Shown: positions 8,247-17,561 of the stretch, piece by piece
Layout of the letters: each line of letters opens with the position of its first letter
How positions within the stretch are numbered: position 1 is the first letter of the stretch
Assembly: GCA_910586515.1 (NCBI GenBank)
Contig: CAJUGL010000009.1
Location: 1-64,000, forward strand
Direction: 5' to 3'
DNA from: an uncultured Acetatifactor sp.
GTDB lineage: Bacteria > Bacillota > Clostridia > Lachnospirales > Lachnospiraceae
Length of the DNA: 64,000 nt
The notes under the pieces: generated by a model
Told to the model about the DNA's origin: nothing
Databases searched by the model: none
The model's input: only the letters and a program-made list of their open reading frames with translations
Position numbers and translations under genes: made by a program

Positions 8247-9362
8247 CTAATTTGTAATAATCTGCTCTGTCTCTTTGTCGAATACATGAATCTTTTCGAC
8301 TTCGAAAGCAAACTTGATGGGGTCACCAGGCCTTGATGTAGTGCTGGGAGCAACTCTCGCGGTGATGGGGAACTCCTCAAGATCAAAGTACAGATAAACT
8401 TCTGCACCAAGCAGCTCGTATACCCTTACGGAAGACTCAAATACGCACTTGGGATCACACTTTGCCAGGAACTCGGGATCATCATCCACATTCTCGGGAC
8501 GGATACCAAAGGTAACCACCTTTCCGTCATAGCCGCCTGCGATAAGCTTCTTGGACTTCGCCTCGGGAAGAGCGATGCTGTGTCCTGCAATCTCAAGGCT
8601 GGCAACATTTCCGTTTACCTTAACCTTCGCATCCAGGAAGTTCATCTGAGGAGATCCCATAAATCCTGCAACAAACAGGTTCTGCGGTCTGTCATACAGA
8701 TTCTGAGGGGTATCTACCTGCTGAATAACGCCGTCTTTCATAACAACGATTCTGGTACCCAGAGTCATAGCCTCTGTCTGGTCATGGGTAACGTAGATAA
8801 TGGTGGTGCCCAGTCTCTGATGCAGCTTGGCAATCTCAATACGCATCTGCACACGCAGCTTTGCATCCAGGTTGGAGAGAGGCTCATCCATCAGGAATAC
8901 CTTGGGATTACGCACAATAGCACGGCCCATGGCAACACGCTGTCTCTGACCGCCGGACAGAGCCTTCGGTTTACGCTCAAGGAGCGGAGTCAGGTCAAGA
9001 ATCTTGGCAGCTTCCTTCACCATCTTGTCAATCTGATCCTTCGGAACCTTTCTCAGCTTCAGACCGAATGCCATATTGTCATATACTGACATATGAGGAT
9101 ACAAAGCGTAGTTCTGGAATACCATTGCGATGTCACGATCCTTGGGCTCTACATCATTAACAACCCTATCACCAATCTTCAGCTCACCGGAAGAAATATC
9201 TTCCAGACCTGCGATCATACGGAGAGTAGTTGACTTACCGCATCCGGACGGTCCTACGAAGATGATAAATTCCTTGTCTGCTATCTGCAGGTTAAAATCC
9301 TTAACTGCCTCAAAACCATTGGGATATACCTTGCAGACATTCTTTAAAGATAAACTTGCCAT
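8247..9362 (-). CDS. msmK: Multiple-sugar ABC transporter ATP-binding protein (MsmK/UgpC type)
   Basis: ATPase subunit that energises several CUT1 carbohydrate importers. Visible parts are Walker A GPSGCGKST (37-45), Q-loop FQNY (82-85), signature LSGGQ (135-139), Walker B VFLMDEP (155-161), the switch H in VTHDQTEAM, and a C-terminal OB-type regulatory domain from about 240. The length of 371 matches the family. No permease or solute-binding gene is adjacent, as is normal for the shared MsmX/MsmK ATPase of Firmicutes. AAAGGAG precedes the ATG. A YesL homologue lies further upstream. Confidence 0.93.
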   Translation of the reverse strand: MASLSLKNVCKVYPNGFEAVKDFNLQIADKEFIIFVGPSGCGKSTTLRMIAGLEDISSGELKIGDRVVNDVEPKDRDIAMVFQNYALYPHMSVYDNMAFGLKLRKVPKDQIDKMVKEAAKILDLTPLLERKPKALSGGQRQRVAMGRAIVRNPKVFLMDEPLSNLDAKLRVQMRIEIAKLHQRLGTTIIYVTHDQTEAMTLGTRIVVMKDGVIQQVDTPQNLYDRPQNLFVAGFMGSPQMNFLDAKVKVNGNVASLEIAGHSIALPEAKSKKLIAGGYDGKVVTFGIRPENVDDDPEFLAKCDPKCVFESSVRVYELLGAEVYLYFDLEEFPITARVAPSTTSRPGDPIKFAFEVEKIHVFDKETEQIITN

Positions 9363-9595
9363 AATAGAAAACTCCTTTCACGTTTCATAATTTACGTTTC
9401 GATAGTTTAAACGATGTCTGTCACCGCTTGACTCTAGAAATAAGTATAACTAAAAATAGGAAATTACGCCATGCCACTATTTCACAAATATTTTTAAGGA
9501 GATTGTAAAAAATGCTTAGAAACTTACCCCTATTTTATGTTGCTTGTCATTGTGCTAAATTTTTATACTTTTTTTAGTCAGGTTGCACAATTTTT

Positions 9596-10327
9596 TTACT
9601 GGTTTATCGGTGACTCCTCCACCAAACTCTCGTCAAGCTCATCCCTGAATATCCTTTCGTCCTCCTCTCCCTCCGTCTGCTCGGAAAAGTCTTCCGCAGG
9701 AAGATTTGCCTCCGCGATCTGATCCTCCAGCCTCTTAAAATAATTCGAGTACAGCTTGGCGGAAACCCAGGCCGGGGCAGACAGGCCAAACACAAAAATA
9801 ATCGGCGTAATCTGCGGAAACAGCAGGAAAAGCCCCAGCGGCGTCACCGAGAGAACCATCATCAGGACCGTCTTGGGAAACTGCAGAATGCCTATCAAAA
9901 AAGCGTTTTTAATCGTCCGCATTATCGTATTATCGAATTTGGCCAGCACGGGAAACACAAACATATAGGTAAACAGGGCGAGAAACGCAATCACCGTCAG
10001 GATGACCTTAATCACGGCGCTGAAGCGAAAATCGGTGTTTTTCATGATCAGGAAATCTCCCACCAGCACAAAAAACACAAACAGCACCAGCAGCCAGATA
10101 ATCGTAGCCTGCCTGAAATTCAGTTTAAAAGACTTAAAAAAGTCCCTCGTGATATAACATTCCTCATTCCTGGCCATCTTCAGCGCCATATAATGCATGG
10201 CCGTGATTGACGCGCCGGCCGTAACAACGGGAATACAGAAAATCACCGTCAGTATATTCAGCCACATCAAATCAGCCAGCTTATTCAGCGCCTGCATCAG
10301 GGAGCTGTCCAGATCAAATAATTTCAT
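9596..10327 (-). CDS. YesL family (DUF624) membrane protein
   Basis: A polytopic membrane protein of about 243 residues with five or so hydrophobic segments. The family-typical start MKLFDLDSSLMQALNKLADL and the stretch CIPVVTAGASITAMHYM are clear. YesL proteins occur near carbohydrate ABC transporters, but their biochemical role is not known. The C-terminal 40 residues are strongly acidic (EGEEDERIF). I start at the ATG at 10327 because AGAAGGG lies about 12 bases upstream; an in-frame codon four positions earlier abuts that site and is unlikely. Confidence 0.85.
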   Translation of the reverse strand: MKLFDLDSSLMQALNKLADLMWLNILTVIFCIPVVTAGASITAMHYMALKMARNEECYITRDFFKSFKLNFRQATIIWLLVLFVFFVLVGDFLIMKNTDFRFSAVIKVILTVIAFLALFTYMFVFPVLAKFDNTIMRTIKNAFLIGILQFPKTVLMMVLSVTPLGLFLLFPQITPIIFVFGLSAPAWVSAKLYSNYFKRLEDQIAEANLPAEDFSEQTEGEEDERIFRDELDESLVEESPINQ

Positions 10328-10394
10328 ACCTATAACCATCCCTTCTTTATCTTATCTATTGTCTTATCACGCATCACGTTACCGTCTGCTCCGT

Positions 10395-10910
10395 TCACGA
10401 ATCCTTACCATAAAACACTTTCTCCATGGGCGTCACCCGTATTCCGGAAAACTCGATTTCCGGCTTGACCACTCTGAAGCCCTGTTTTCTGTAAAAATTC
10501 ACCGCATAGGGAGCAGCCTGCAGGGACATATATCTCTCTCCCGCCTCCAGCAGATAATCGCAGAGCCTCTTCAGAAGGGTGCTCCCCACCCCCCTGCAAT
10601 GATAGGCTTCGTCTACAAAGAGAAGCGACAGTCTGTTCTTGTCCCTCACGGAACCGGCTCCTATGATATTTCCCCTGTCCAGCGCTACCATCAGGAGGTA
10701 TTCCCCTTTCAAAAAGGAAAGATACAATTCTTCGTCCGTGATAAAGTCAAAAAAATTTTTGATTCCTTCCTTTGTGTACTCCTCCCCCTCATATTTCATA
10801 AACGTCCGCCAGATCATCTTGATCGCAGGCTTCCACTCTTCTTCCCGGGCCCATCTGAACTCATAGTATGCCCGCTTACTTCTAATATCCATCACATCAT
10901 ACCATCTCAC
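10395..10910 (-). CDS. GNAT family N-acetyltransferase
   Basis: A small acetyl-CoA-dependent acyltransferase. Motif A is visible as LLFVDEAYHCRGVGSTLLKR (beta4 and the pyrophosphate-binding RGVG loop), followed by APYAVNFYRKQGF, a typical motif B. The substrate is unknown. The open frame starts at a GTG at 10910, seven bases after the stop of the upstream lipase; the ATG at codon 7 (10892) is an alternative start. Close packing with the lipase and metG suggests one transcript. Confidence 0.82.
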   Translation of the reverse strand: MRWYDVMDIRSKRAYYEFRWAREEEWKPAIKMIWRTFMKYEGEEYTKEGIKNFFDFITDEELYLSFLKGEYLLMVALDRGNIIGAGSVRDKNRLSLLFVDEAYHCRGVGSTLLKRLCDYLLEAGERYMSLQAAPYAVNFYRKQGFRVVKPEIEFSGIRVTPMEKVFYGKDS

Positions 10911-10916
10911 TTGAAA

Positions 10917-11867
10917 TCAACATTCCCCAATACCCCGGACCGTACTCTCTATCCAGCTGCTGATATCTTCCATAACCTCTTTCCTGTTGATCTCATTGAG
11001 CAGCTCATGCCTTCCTCCTTCGTATATTTTCAGTTCCACATGCTCCAGTCCGGCCTTCACAAGAGAATCGTACGCCTTACGCACGCCTTTTCCGCAGGCT
11101 CCCACCGGGTCTGCATCCCCAGACACCATAAATACAGGCAGCGTCTTCGGAATGCGCTCCAGACTTTTCCGGTCATAAAGTCTGGCAATCAACTCAAACA
11201 AAGTCTCAAAACCGTTGACCGTGAACACAAAACCGCACAGCGGATCCGCCATATAGCGGGCTACGGAATCCCTGTCCCTGCTCAGCCAGTCCCAACCGCC
11301 CCGGGGACCGCCCACGATTTTATTGTATCCGCCAAAAGCCATCCTGTCAATCAGACGGCTCTCCTTCCTGCTGCCCTGCACCAGTCTCTGCACACGGGCC
11401 ACAGTCTGCGCCAGCTTCACCGTAGCAAGAGATTCCATTCCGGTGCCCATAATCACTGCGCCGGCCAGACCCTCCCCATGCCGGAACAGATAATTCCGGG
11501 TAATAAATGAACCCATGCTGTGCCCCATGATTACATAGGGCACTCCCTGATACAGAGACTCCGTGCGCTTTCTCAGCGTATGGACATTTTCCACCAAAGC
11601 AGAGGCCGGATCTTCCTCACAGAAATACCCGTATTTTCCCTCTTTCCCAACGGATTTGCCGTGACCCAGATGATCCTCGCCCGTTACCGCATACCCTTTC
11701 CCGGTGAGAAACCCGGCAAACTCCTCATAGCGCTCCGCATATTCCGCCATACCGTGAACAATCTGCAGAACACAGCGAACCTTCTGCCCTTTCTCCGGGC
11801 TGTATCTTACTGCGTGAAGTTTTTGTTTCCCGTCGTGGGAGTCAAAATAAAATTCTTCTTTTACCAT
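10917..11867 (-). CDS. Alpha/beta hydrolase, monoacylglycerol lipase-like
   Basis: A serine hydrolase of about 316 residues. The family hallmark HGMAEYAERYE lies after the first strand, the nucleophile elbow is GHSMG (115-119), the acid is in SGDADPVG and the His in GGRHELLNE. Lysophospholipase/monoglyceride lipase activity is the usual inference. No signal peptide is seen, so it is cytosolic or membrane-peripheral. The ATG at 11867 is chosen because GAGAGGTG precedes it; this overlaps the metG stop codon by a few bases, implying translational coupling to metG. Confidence 0.87.
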   Translation of the reverse strand: MVKEEFYFDSHDGKQKLHAVRYSPEKGQKVRCVLQIVHGMAEYAERYEEFAGFLTGKGYAVTGEDHLGHGKSVGKEGKYGYFCEEDPASALVENVHTLRKRTESLYQGVPYVIMGHSMGSFITRNYLFRHGEGLAGAVIMGTGMESLATVKLAQTVARVQRLVQGSRKESRLIDRMAFGGYNKIVGGPRGGWDWLSRDRDSVARYMADPLCGFVFTVNGFETLFELIARLYDRKSLERIPKTLPVFMVSGDADPVGACGKGVRKAYDSLVKAGLEHVELKIYEGGRHELLNEINRKEVMEDISSWIESTVRGIGEC

Positions 11868-11877
11868 GATACACCTC

Positions 11878-13887
11878 TCAGGCAATCTCCGCGCCGGCAG
11901 GCATCTCTTTCTCCGGTTTCACCAGCGCCAGATTTCCCTCTGCGTCCTCCGCGCACAGCAGCATGCCTTCCGACAGCACCCCTGCAAGTTTTGCCGGCTT
12001 CAGGTTTACCAGCACCATAACCTTCTTGCCCACCATCTCCTCCGGGGAGTAATGGGGCCTGATGCCGGAGACAATCTGTTTCACCTGACTGCCGATCTTT
12101 ACCTGGCTGCACAGCAGTTTCTTGGACTTCGGCACCGCCTCACAGGAGATGATCTCCCCTACCTGGAATTGCAGTTTTGCAAAATCATCATAGGTGATCT
12201 CCGGCTTAGCTTCCAGATCAATCACCTCGGAAGCCGCTCCGTCTCCGGCATTCTCCGGAGCCGCCTCGGATTCGGCTCCTGACTCTGCCTGCATTGCCGC
12301 AAAAATCTCCGCCTCCTTCTTCTCTACCTCCTTCATATCCAGCCTTGCGAACAGAATCTCCGGCTTATCCGTGATCTTCTGTCCGTCCGGCCACAACCCG
12401 AAGGTTCCCAGAGTGTCAAAATCCCTCAGGGACGTATTCAGCTGCGCCGCAATCTTTGCAGCGGTCTCAGGCATAAAGGGCTCCAACAAGGATGCGCCTA
12501 TGACAATGCTTTCCACCAAATTGTACAGCACTGTGGACAGTCTGTCCGCCCTGTCCGGATTCTTGGCCAGAACCCAGGGTTCCGTCTCGTCTATATATTT
12601 ATTGCAGCGCTTAAACAACCCGAAAATCTCCGTCAGCGCATCCGCCACACGCAGCTCCTCCATCTTTGCCGCCGCCTTTGTCAGCGTGCCTATTGCGGTA
12701 AGGCGCAAATCCCTGTCCACGGCCTTTTCCTGTTCCGTCAGTTCAGTCTCCCTGCGGGAAACCACGCCTCCGAAATACTTGTTGCTCATGGAGACGGTAC
12801 GGTTTACCAGATTCCCCAGTGTGTTGGCCAGATCCGAATTGGTACGCTCCGCAATCAGCTCCCAGGTAGCGTTTCCGTCATTTTCAAAAGGCATCTCATG
12901 AATCATATAATAGCGCACCGCATCCACGCCGAAAAAGTCCGCCAGGTCATCCACATAGATCACATTCCCTTTGGACTTGCTCATCTTCCCTCCGTTCATC
13001 ATCAGCCAGGGATGCCCGAAAATCTGCCTGGGCAGCGGCTCTCCCAGAGCCATCAGGAAAATCGGCCAGTAAATGGTATGGAATCGAATGATATCCTTCC
13101 CGATGAGATGCAGATCCGCAGGCCAAAGCTTTTTATACTGCTCGGTGCTGCCGCCCTCCGCGTCATAGCCTACGCCGGTGATATAGTTGGTAAGGGCGTC
13201 CAGCCACACATATACTACATGTTTGTCATCAAAGTCAACCGGAACTCCCCATTTGAAAGAAGTCCTGGACACACACAGATCCTGCAGTCCCGGAAGGAGA
13301 AAATTATTCATCATCTCATTCTTGCGGGAAACCGGCTGAATAAATTCCGGATGCTCATTGATATGCCTGATCAATCTGTCCGCATATTTGCTCATCCGGA
13401 AGAAATATGCCTCCTCTCTGGCCGGCTTCACCTCCCTGCCGCAGTCAGGGCACTTTCCCTCAACCAGCTGGGATTCTGTCCAGAAAGACTCACAGGGCGT
13501 GCAATACATGCCTTCATAAGCGCCCTTGTAGATATCTCCCTGGTCATAGAGCCGCCGAAAGATTTTCTGTACCTGTTTCTCATGGTAATCATCGGTAGTG
13601 CGGATAAATTTGTCATAGGAAATGTTCAGCATATCGCACATCCCCCGGATGACTCCCGCCACATTGTCCACAAATTCCCCCGGCGTTACCCCTGCCTCCT
13701 GCGCTTTCAATTCGATCTTCTGGCCGTGCTCGTCCGTGCCCGTCTGGAAGAAGACGTCATACCCCTGCTTCCTCTTAAAACGCGCAATGCTGTCCGCCAA
13801 TACGATTTCATAATTATTGCCTATGTGCGGCTTGCCTGAAGTATAGGCAATGGCTGTGGTGAGATAATATTTTTCCCTGCTTTCCAT
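11878..13887 (-). CDS. metG: Methionyl-tRNA synthetase
   Basis: Charges tRNA-Met. The class I signatures are present: KPHIGNNY near residue 19 (HIGH equivalent) and GGKMSKSKGN near 295 (KMSKS). A four-Cys zinc knuckle (YCTPCESFW...KCPDCGR) lies in the connective peptide. The C-terminal 105 residues form an EMAP-like tRNA-binding domain (DFAKLQFQVGEIISCEAVPK), separated by an acidic linker of about 60 residues. The 669-residue length suits the bacterial two-domain form. A second, divergent MetRS-like protein is at 60720-62714; this one is the complete housekeeping enzyme. Confidence 0.97.
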   Translation of the reverse strand: MESREKYYLTTAIAYTSGKPHIGNNYEIVLADSIARFKRKQGYDVFFQTGTDEHGQKIELKAQEAGVTPGEFVDNVAGVIRGMCDMLNISYDKFIRTTDDYHEKQVQKIFRRLYDQGDIYKGAYEGMYCTPCESFWTESQLVEGKCPDCGREVKPAREEAYFFRMSKYADRLIRHINEHPEFIQPVSRKNEMMNNFLLPGLQDLCVSRTSFKWGVPVDFDDKHVVYVWLDALTNYITGVGYDAEGGSTEQYKKLWPADLHLIGKDIIRFHTIYWPIFLMALGEPLPRQIFGHPWLMMNGGKMSKSKGNVIYVDDLADFFGVDAVRYYMIHEMPFENDGNATWELIAERTNSDLANTLGNLVNRTVSMSNKYFGGVVSRRETELTEQEKAVDRDLRLTAIGTLTKAAAKMEELRVADALTEIFGLFKRCNKYIDETEPWVLAKNPDRADRLSTVLYNLVESIVIGASLLEPFMPETAAKIAAQLNTSLRDFDTLGTFGLWPDGQKITDKPEILFARLDMKEVEKKEAEIFAAMQAESGAESEAAPENAGDGAASEVIDLEAKPEITYDDFAKLQFQVGEIISCEAVPKSKKLLCSQVKIGSQVKQIVSGIRPHYSPEEMVGKKVMVLVNLKPAKLAGVLSEGMLLCAEDAEGNLALVKPEKEMPAGAEIA

Positions 13888-13944
13888 TTACATTCTCCTC
13901 TCTCCCATTTTCTATTATGCACTGTTATCCATAAGCAAAACAGT

Positions 13945-14631
13945 TTATTTTTTTGTCGAAAGTTTGCTGTACTCTCCCTTCCTGTCATAAGAATCCAGCA
14001 GATAACTGTCATCCGTAAGTATACAGTCAATCTCCAGCTCATCCTTTCGGAATTTGCTGTGTTTGCGTAAATCTTCCCGGGAACGTTCCTTCCCCGTCTG
14101 AAAAGAATTGTTTGTCTGGGCATTAAAAAAGTTCCCCGGCAAATGTCCGGCCAACTGTCCCGCAGTCCCCTTCAGACGCACACGCATTCGCTGCCATACG
14201 CCCGGCCGGTCCTTTTCCCTTTCCGCCACTGCGGAGAAATAGGGATTATCCTCTACCGAACGAAACGGAGCAACCGCCGCGGCCGCCTGCGCAGTCTCCA
14301 ACACGCCGGGAGCCCGAGCCGATGTTTCCGTTCCGGATTCGCTTCCCCGCAAATCAGACCGCCTGCTCTCCGCCCCGTCCCCGGACTCACTTCCTGCCCA
14401 GACGCGCAAAAGCAGACGCTTACCGCTTCTGAACGTCTTTTCCAGCCAGGCAGACAGGGAAAGCTGCCCTTCTCCCTGCTGCTTCTGCGCCTCAAACCTC
14501 TGCGCGGCAGTCTGCGAAGCAGACGCTTTGCCCACATCTTCTTCTTTTTTATAGTGGGCATGTTCATGCATACAATTAGTGACATGATGCATCTGCGCCC
14601 CATGCTCTTCACCGATTCCGTTAAACCGCAT
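13945..14631 (-). CDS. Conserved hypothetical charged protein
   Basis: A 228-residue protein of unknown function. The start at 14631 is set by GGAGG five bases before the ATG; ten extra upstream codons are open but lack a site. The N-terminal 30 residues (MRFNGIGEEHGAQMHHVTNC...) are His-rich (five or six His with one Cys) and could bind metal. The middle is low-complexity and Ser/Glu/Arg-rich, and the C-terminus ends YDRKGEYSKLSTKK. No membrane segment is seen. It sits between rpe and metG on the same strand. I recognise no catalytic motif. Confidence 0.65.
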   Translation of the reverse strand: MRFNGIGEEHGAQMHHVTNCMHEHAHYKKEEDVGKASASQTAAQRFEAQKQQGEGQLSLSAWLEKTFRSGKRLLLRVWAGSESGDGAESRRSDLRGSESGTETSARAPGVLETAQAAAAVAPFRSVEDNPYFSAVAEREKDRPGVWQRMRVRLKGTAGQLAGHLPGNFFNAQTNNSFQTGKERSREDLRKHSKFRKDELEIDCILTDDSYLLDSYDRKGEYSKLSTKK

Positions 14632-14674
14632 ACCTGCCTCCACAAAGCCAGCCGGCTTCATCTGTCCGAAAAAG

Positions 14675-15328
14675 TCAGCCCTTCATCTTCTCCATAAATT
14701 TCTCTACATTTTCAGAGATTTTATTTCGAAATATCGCAGATCCGGACACAATTATATTTGCCCCGGCTGCCAAAGCCTCCTCTACATTATCCAGTCTGAT
14801 ACCGCCGTCTATCTCAATATCCGTCCGAAGTCCCTTTTCCTGCACCATTCTGCGGACTTCCCGAACCTTTTCCAGACATTCCGGCATCATTTTCTGCCCG
14901 CCGAACCCCGGCTCCACCGTCATGACCAATACCATATCCACCAGTTTCAGGTAGGGTTCCAGCGTCCCAACAGGAGTCCGGGGGCTGATGGCTATTCCCA
15001 CTTTCCTGCCCAGAAAGCGAATTCTCTGTATTGTCCCTACAATATCCCTTGTGGCCTCCAGGTGGAAATTAATCAAATTAGCGCCGCAGTCCGCAAATTC
15101 TTTGACATAGCGTTCCGGCCTGTCAATCATCAGATGCACATCAAAAAAAATGTCGGAGCATTTCCGGAGAGAAGAAATAACCGGCATACCGAAGGAAATG
15201 TCCGGTACAAAAACCCCGTCCATTACATCGATATGCAGATATCTGGCCCCTGCATGCTCCAACTCTTTAATCTGTTCTCCAAGCCTGCTGAAATCCGCTG
15301 CCAAAATAGACGGCGATAAAATGTTCAT
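14675..15328 (-). CDS. rpe: Ribulose-phosphate 3-epimerase
   Basis: Interconverts ribulose 5-phosphate and xylulose 5-phosphate in the pentose phosphate pathway. TIM-barrel motifs are clear: LSPSILAADFSRLG at the start, HIDVMDGVFVPDISFG with metal-ligand residues, FFDVHLMIDRPERYV, VEPGFGGQKM and EIDGGI. Length 217 matches the family. The ATG at 15328 follows GGGAG; four more upstream codons are open. A CCCGCC/GGCGGG hairpin at 15343-15357 lies just before the ribosome binding site. Confidence 0.95.
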   Translation of the reverse strand: MNILSPSILAADFSRLGEQIKELEHAGARYLHIDVMDGVFVPDISFGMPVISSLRKCSDIFFDVHLMIDRPERYVKEFADCGANLINFHLEATRDIVGTIQRIRFLGRKVGIAISPRTPVGTLEPYLKLVDMVLVMTVEPGFGGQKMMPECLEKVREVRRMVQEKGLRTDIEIDGGIRLDNVEEALAAGANIIVSGSAIFRNKISENVEKFMEKMKG

Positions 15329-15398
15329 CCTGACTCCCATCCGCCCGCCTTCGGCGGGTCTAAAACAATTATCGGCACAGTCTATTTTAGCAGAGATA

Positions 15399-16709
15399 TC
15401 ACAGCTTGTCCACGTCCTTTTTCAATTGTTCCCACGCATCTTCGTGATTTGTGTAATACAGAGGGCATTTTTTGCCTCCGCAGTCATAATGCCGCAGGAT
15501 ATCTTCCGTATCAAGTCCATAGGCATCCGTAAGCCACGCCAGAAGCGAGATCAGAGAATCATATGTCTCCTGGGTAAACGATCCATCCTCCTTCAAGTAA
15601 CAGCACTCTATCGATATGGAATCATAATTTCTGGTCATCACAGCATAGGCAATCTCGTCCAAAGGCACACACTGAATAATTTCTCCCTCATAACCGATGA
15701 TAAAATGAGAGCTGACGCTTATCTCATGCGTATCCTTCTGCTGCTCAAAATAACTGCGGTTCTGGGCCGCGCTGGTTCCCGGATTAGCGGTATAATGAAC
15801 AAATATATTCTTCACCGACTCCAGAGCTTCCCCAGGCCTGGAATATTCGTTCGGCGTCAGCAGGTTCTCTTCCCAATCAGGATGCCCGGCAAATACTTCC
15901 GCAGGCAGTCCCTGCACCATGGAACCGGAAAACCCATCGGCCCCCCCGTTTCCGTCCCGATCCTTCTTTTCGAATCCATCCTGGGTCTGTCCGCTGCCGG
16001 CAGCTGCCATCCTCTGGCCCCGGATCAGCAGCGCCCCCGCCAACACCAGAATGCACACAACCCACACACCTGCAACCAGCCGCTGCATCCGAACCCGCCT
16101 CCGCTTCAGGGCCGCCCGCCGGGCGTTTTCTCTGGAATGTCCCTGCCGTCTTTCTCCGGTAATGTTCCGCCTCTGCGGCGCTGCGCTTCTTCTGCCGCAG
16201 TCCTCCCCGCCGCCTTCTGTTTCCAGCGGAAGATCAACCCTGAATCGCTCGTTTCCGGACTGTCTGCTTACCGTCGCGCCGGGTTCTGCGTATCTTCTTC
16301 CCCGCTCTGTCCCGGACCGGACTCTGGACGCCGCCCCTTCATTGAATACCCCGAACTGTTCCCTGACTGCTGCCCCTGCGCCGGATTCTATGTATTGTCT
16401 TCTCGCCCCTGTCCCGGACCGGTCCCCCTTACTTCCCCGGGATCCTGCGTACCTTTTTTCCTGAGGCCTGATCGTTTTTTCCTGTCCGCGAAGCTGCGAT
16501 GCGGCTCTCTCATGCCCGATTATGGAAACGATCTCCGCTTCGGCTGTCTCCCGGCGCACTCTCCGGTTTCCGGAAACCCTGCTTCTGTCCGTCTTCTGCG
16601 GACTGCGCTCCTTCCTCTGTATCTCATAATCCATCAGATAGGGATTCCGCCTTGCGGCAAAATCCGTATATTCCTCATTTCTCCGCGCGTTATTATCCTG
16701 CCTCATCAT
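15399..16709 (-). CDS. Membrane-anchored N-acetylmuramoyl-L-alanine amidase (Amidase_2)
   Basis: About 436 residues. The first 200 are a charged, Arg/Glu-rich, low-complexity cytoplasmic region; a single membrane helix follows at about 211-231 (LVAGVWVVCILVLAGALLI), then an extracytoplasmic linker and the amidase domain (about 290-430). Zinc ligands fit H305 in VHYTANPG, H407 in RHYDCGG and C415 in KKCP. It would cleave the MurNAc-L-Ala bond of peptidoglycan. The long cytoplasmic tail is unusual for this family and may tether the enzyme to a division or sporulation machine. The start at 16709 follows GAGAGGTGGG; earlier codons lack a site. Confidence 0.85.
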   Translation of the reverse strand: MMRQDNNARRNEEYTDFAARRNPYLMDYEIQRKERSPQKTDRSRVSGNRRVRRETAEAEIVSIIGHERAASQLRGQEKTIRPQEKRYAGSRGSKGDRSGTGARRQYIESGAGAAVREQFGVFNEGAASRVRSGTERGRRYAEPGATVSRQSGNERFRVDLPLETEGGGEDCGRRSAAPQRRNITGERRQGHSRENARRAALKRRRVRMQRLVAGVWVVCILVLAGALLIRGQRMAAAGSGQTQDGFEKKDRDGNGGADGFSGSMVQGLPAEVFAGHPDWEENLLTPNEYSRPGEALESVKNIFVHYTANPGTSAAQNRSYFEQQKDTHEISVSSHFIIGYEGEIIQCVPLDEIAYAVMTRNYDSISIECCYLKEDGSFTQETYDSLISLLAWLTDAYGLDTEDILRHYDCGGKKCPLYYTNHEDAWEQLKKDVDKL

Positions 16710-16840
16710 GTCCCACCTCTCTGTACTTCCTGTCACCGCTCCCTGACAGAAACTATCATAAAGGGGAAATGTATCATAATTGTTTATTAAATGTTTAAAA
16801 TTATGCTAAGATTTAATTTCGAAGAACCAGGGCGTTGATT

Positions 16841-17509
16841 CTATTGCTGATCGTACGCCGAAGAATACTGAAGCACTTCCGCCGCCTCCGGAGGAAATAC
16901 CAAAAGCAAAGTTCCGTTTTTGACGGTTATACAGCTGTTTTTATCCGCAAATTCATTGCTCACACCCAAGGGAAGCGTATTGGTCAGTACGGCATCCGTA
17001 AGCTCATATTTTAATCCGCTTAAAAAAACACCGCTGGATTTTTCGGAATGGGAAAATACCGACACATAGCCGGACAGGCCGGCCGGAAATTCGATCGTCC
17101 CGTTCCTGAGCGCCGTTACGGCGCAGTCCGCCCCGAACAGGATTCCCTGTAGACCCCTGTCGGCCAACTCTGCCAACAGCTGCATATTGGCCATGGTGTG
17201 ATCCAGACGTCCGCCGGCCCCGCAATAGATATGGAATCGGCGGTACCCGGCCTTAATTCCCTGGCAGACAGCCACGCGCATATCCGTATCATCCTTTTCT
17301 TTCTCCAGGACAATAACATTACGAATCCCGGGCTCATACGGCAGGGAATCAAAGTCTCCCACTACCAGATCCGCTCTTATGTTATTTTCCTCCAAAAAAG
17401 AAAGTCCCCCGTCGGCAGCAATGACATAATCCCCGTCCTGCACCGTAAAATGCAGTCCGTAATTTTCTCCCGCTCCCACCACATAGCAGATGCCCTGCCC
17501 TGATTCCAT
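16841..17509 (-). CDS. thiN: Thiamine diphosphokinase
   Basis: Transfers pyrophosphate from ATP to thiamine to give the TPP cofactor. Motifs DGGLSFLEE, VVGDFDSL, EKDDTDM and GAGGRLDHTMAN are the catalytic and ligand-binding loops of ThiN/TPK. The open frame continues 37 codons upstream, but the added peptide has no family features and overlaps the preceding methylase gene, so the ATG at 17509 (GGAGG about 10 bases upstream) is preferred, giving 222 residues. Its neighbours (RNA methylase, pfkA) are on the same strand. Confidence 0.9.
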   Translation of the reverse strand: MESGQGICYVVGAGENYGLHFTVQDGDYVIAADGGLSFLEENNIRADLVVGDFDSLPYEPGIRNVIVLEKEKDDTDMRVAVCQGIKAGYRRFHIYCGAGGRLDHTMANMQLLAELADRGLQGILFGADCAVTALRNGTIEFPAGLSGYVSVFSHSEKSSGVFLSGLKYELTDAVLTNTLPLGVSNEFADKNSCITVKNGTLLLVFPPEAAEVLQYSSAYDQQ

Positions 17510-17561
17510 TCTCCGCCAGCCTCCGCTTCCAAATAGTTCGCAATATTTCCCCCGCCGGCAG

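Noticed and set aside
15150..16790. 546-codon open frame antisense to rpe and the amidase
   Set aside because: Pro/Arg/Ser-rich composition, no domain, no ribosome binding site; it mirrors GC-rich codons of the genuine minus-strand genes.
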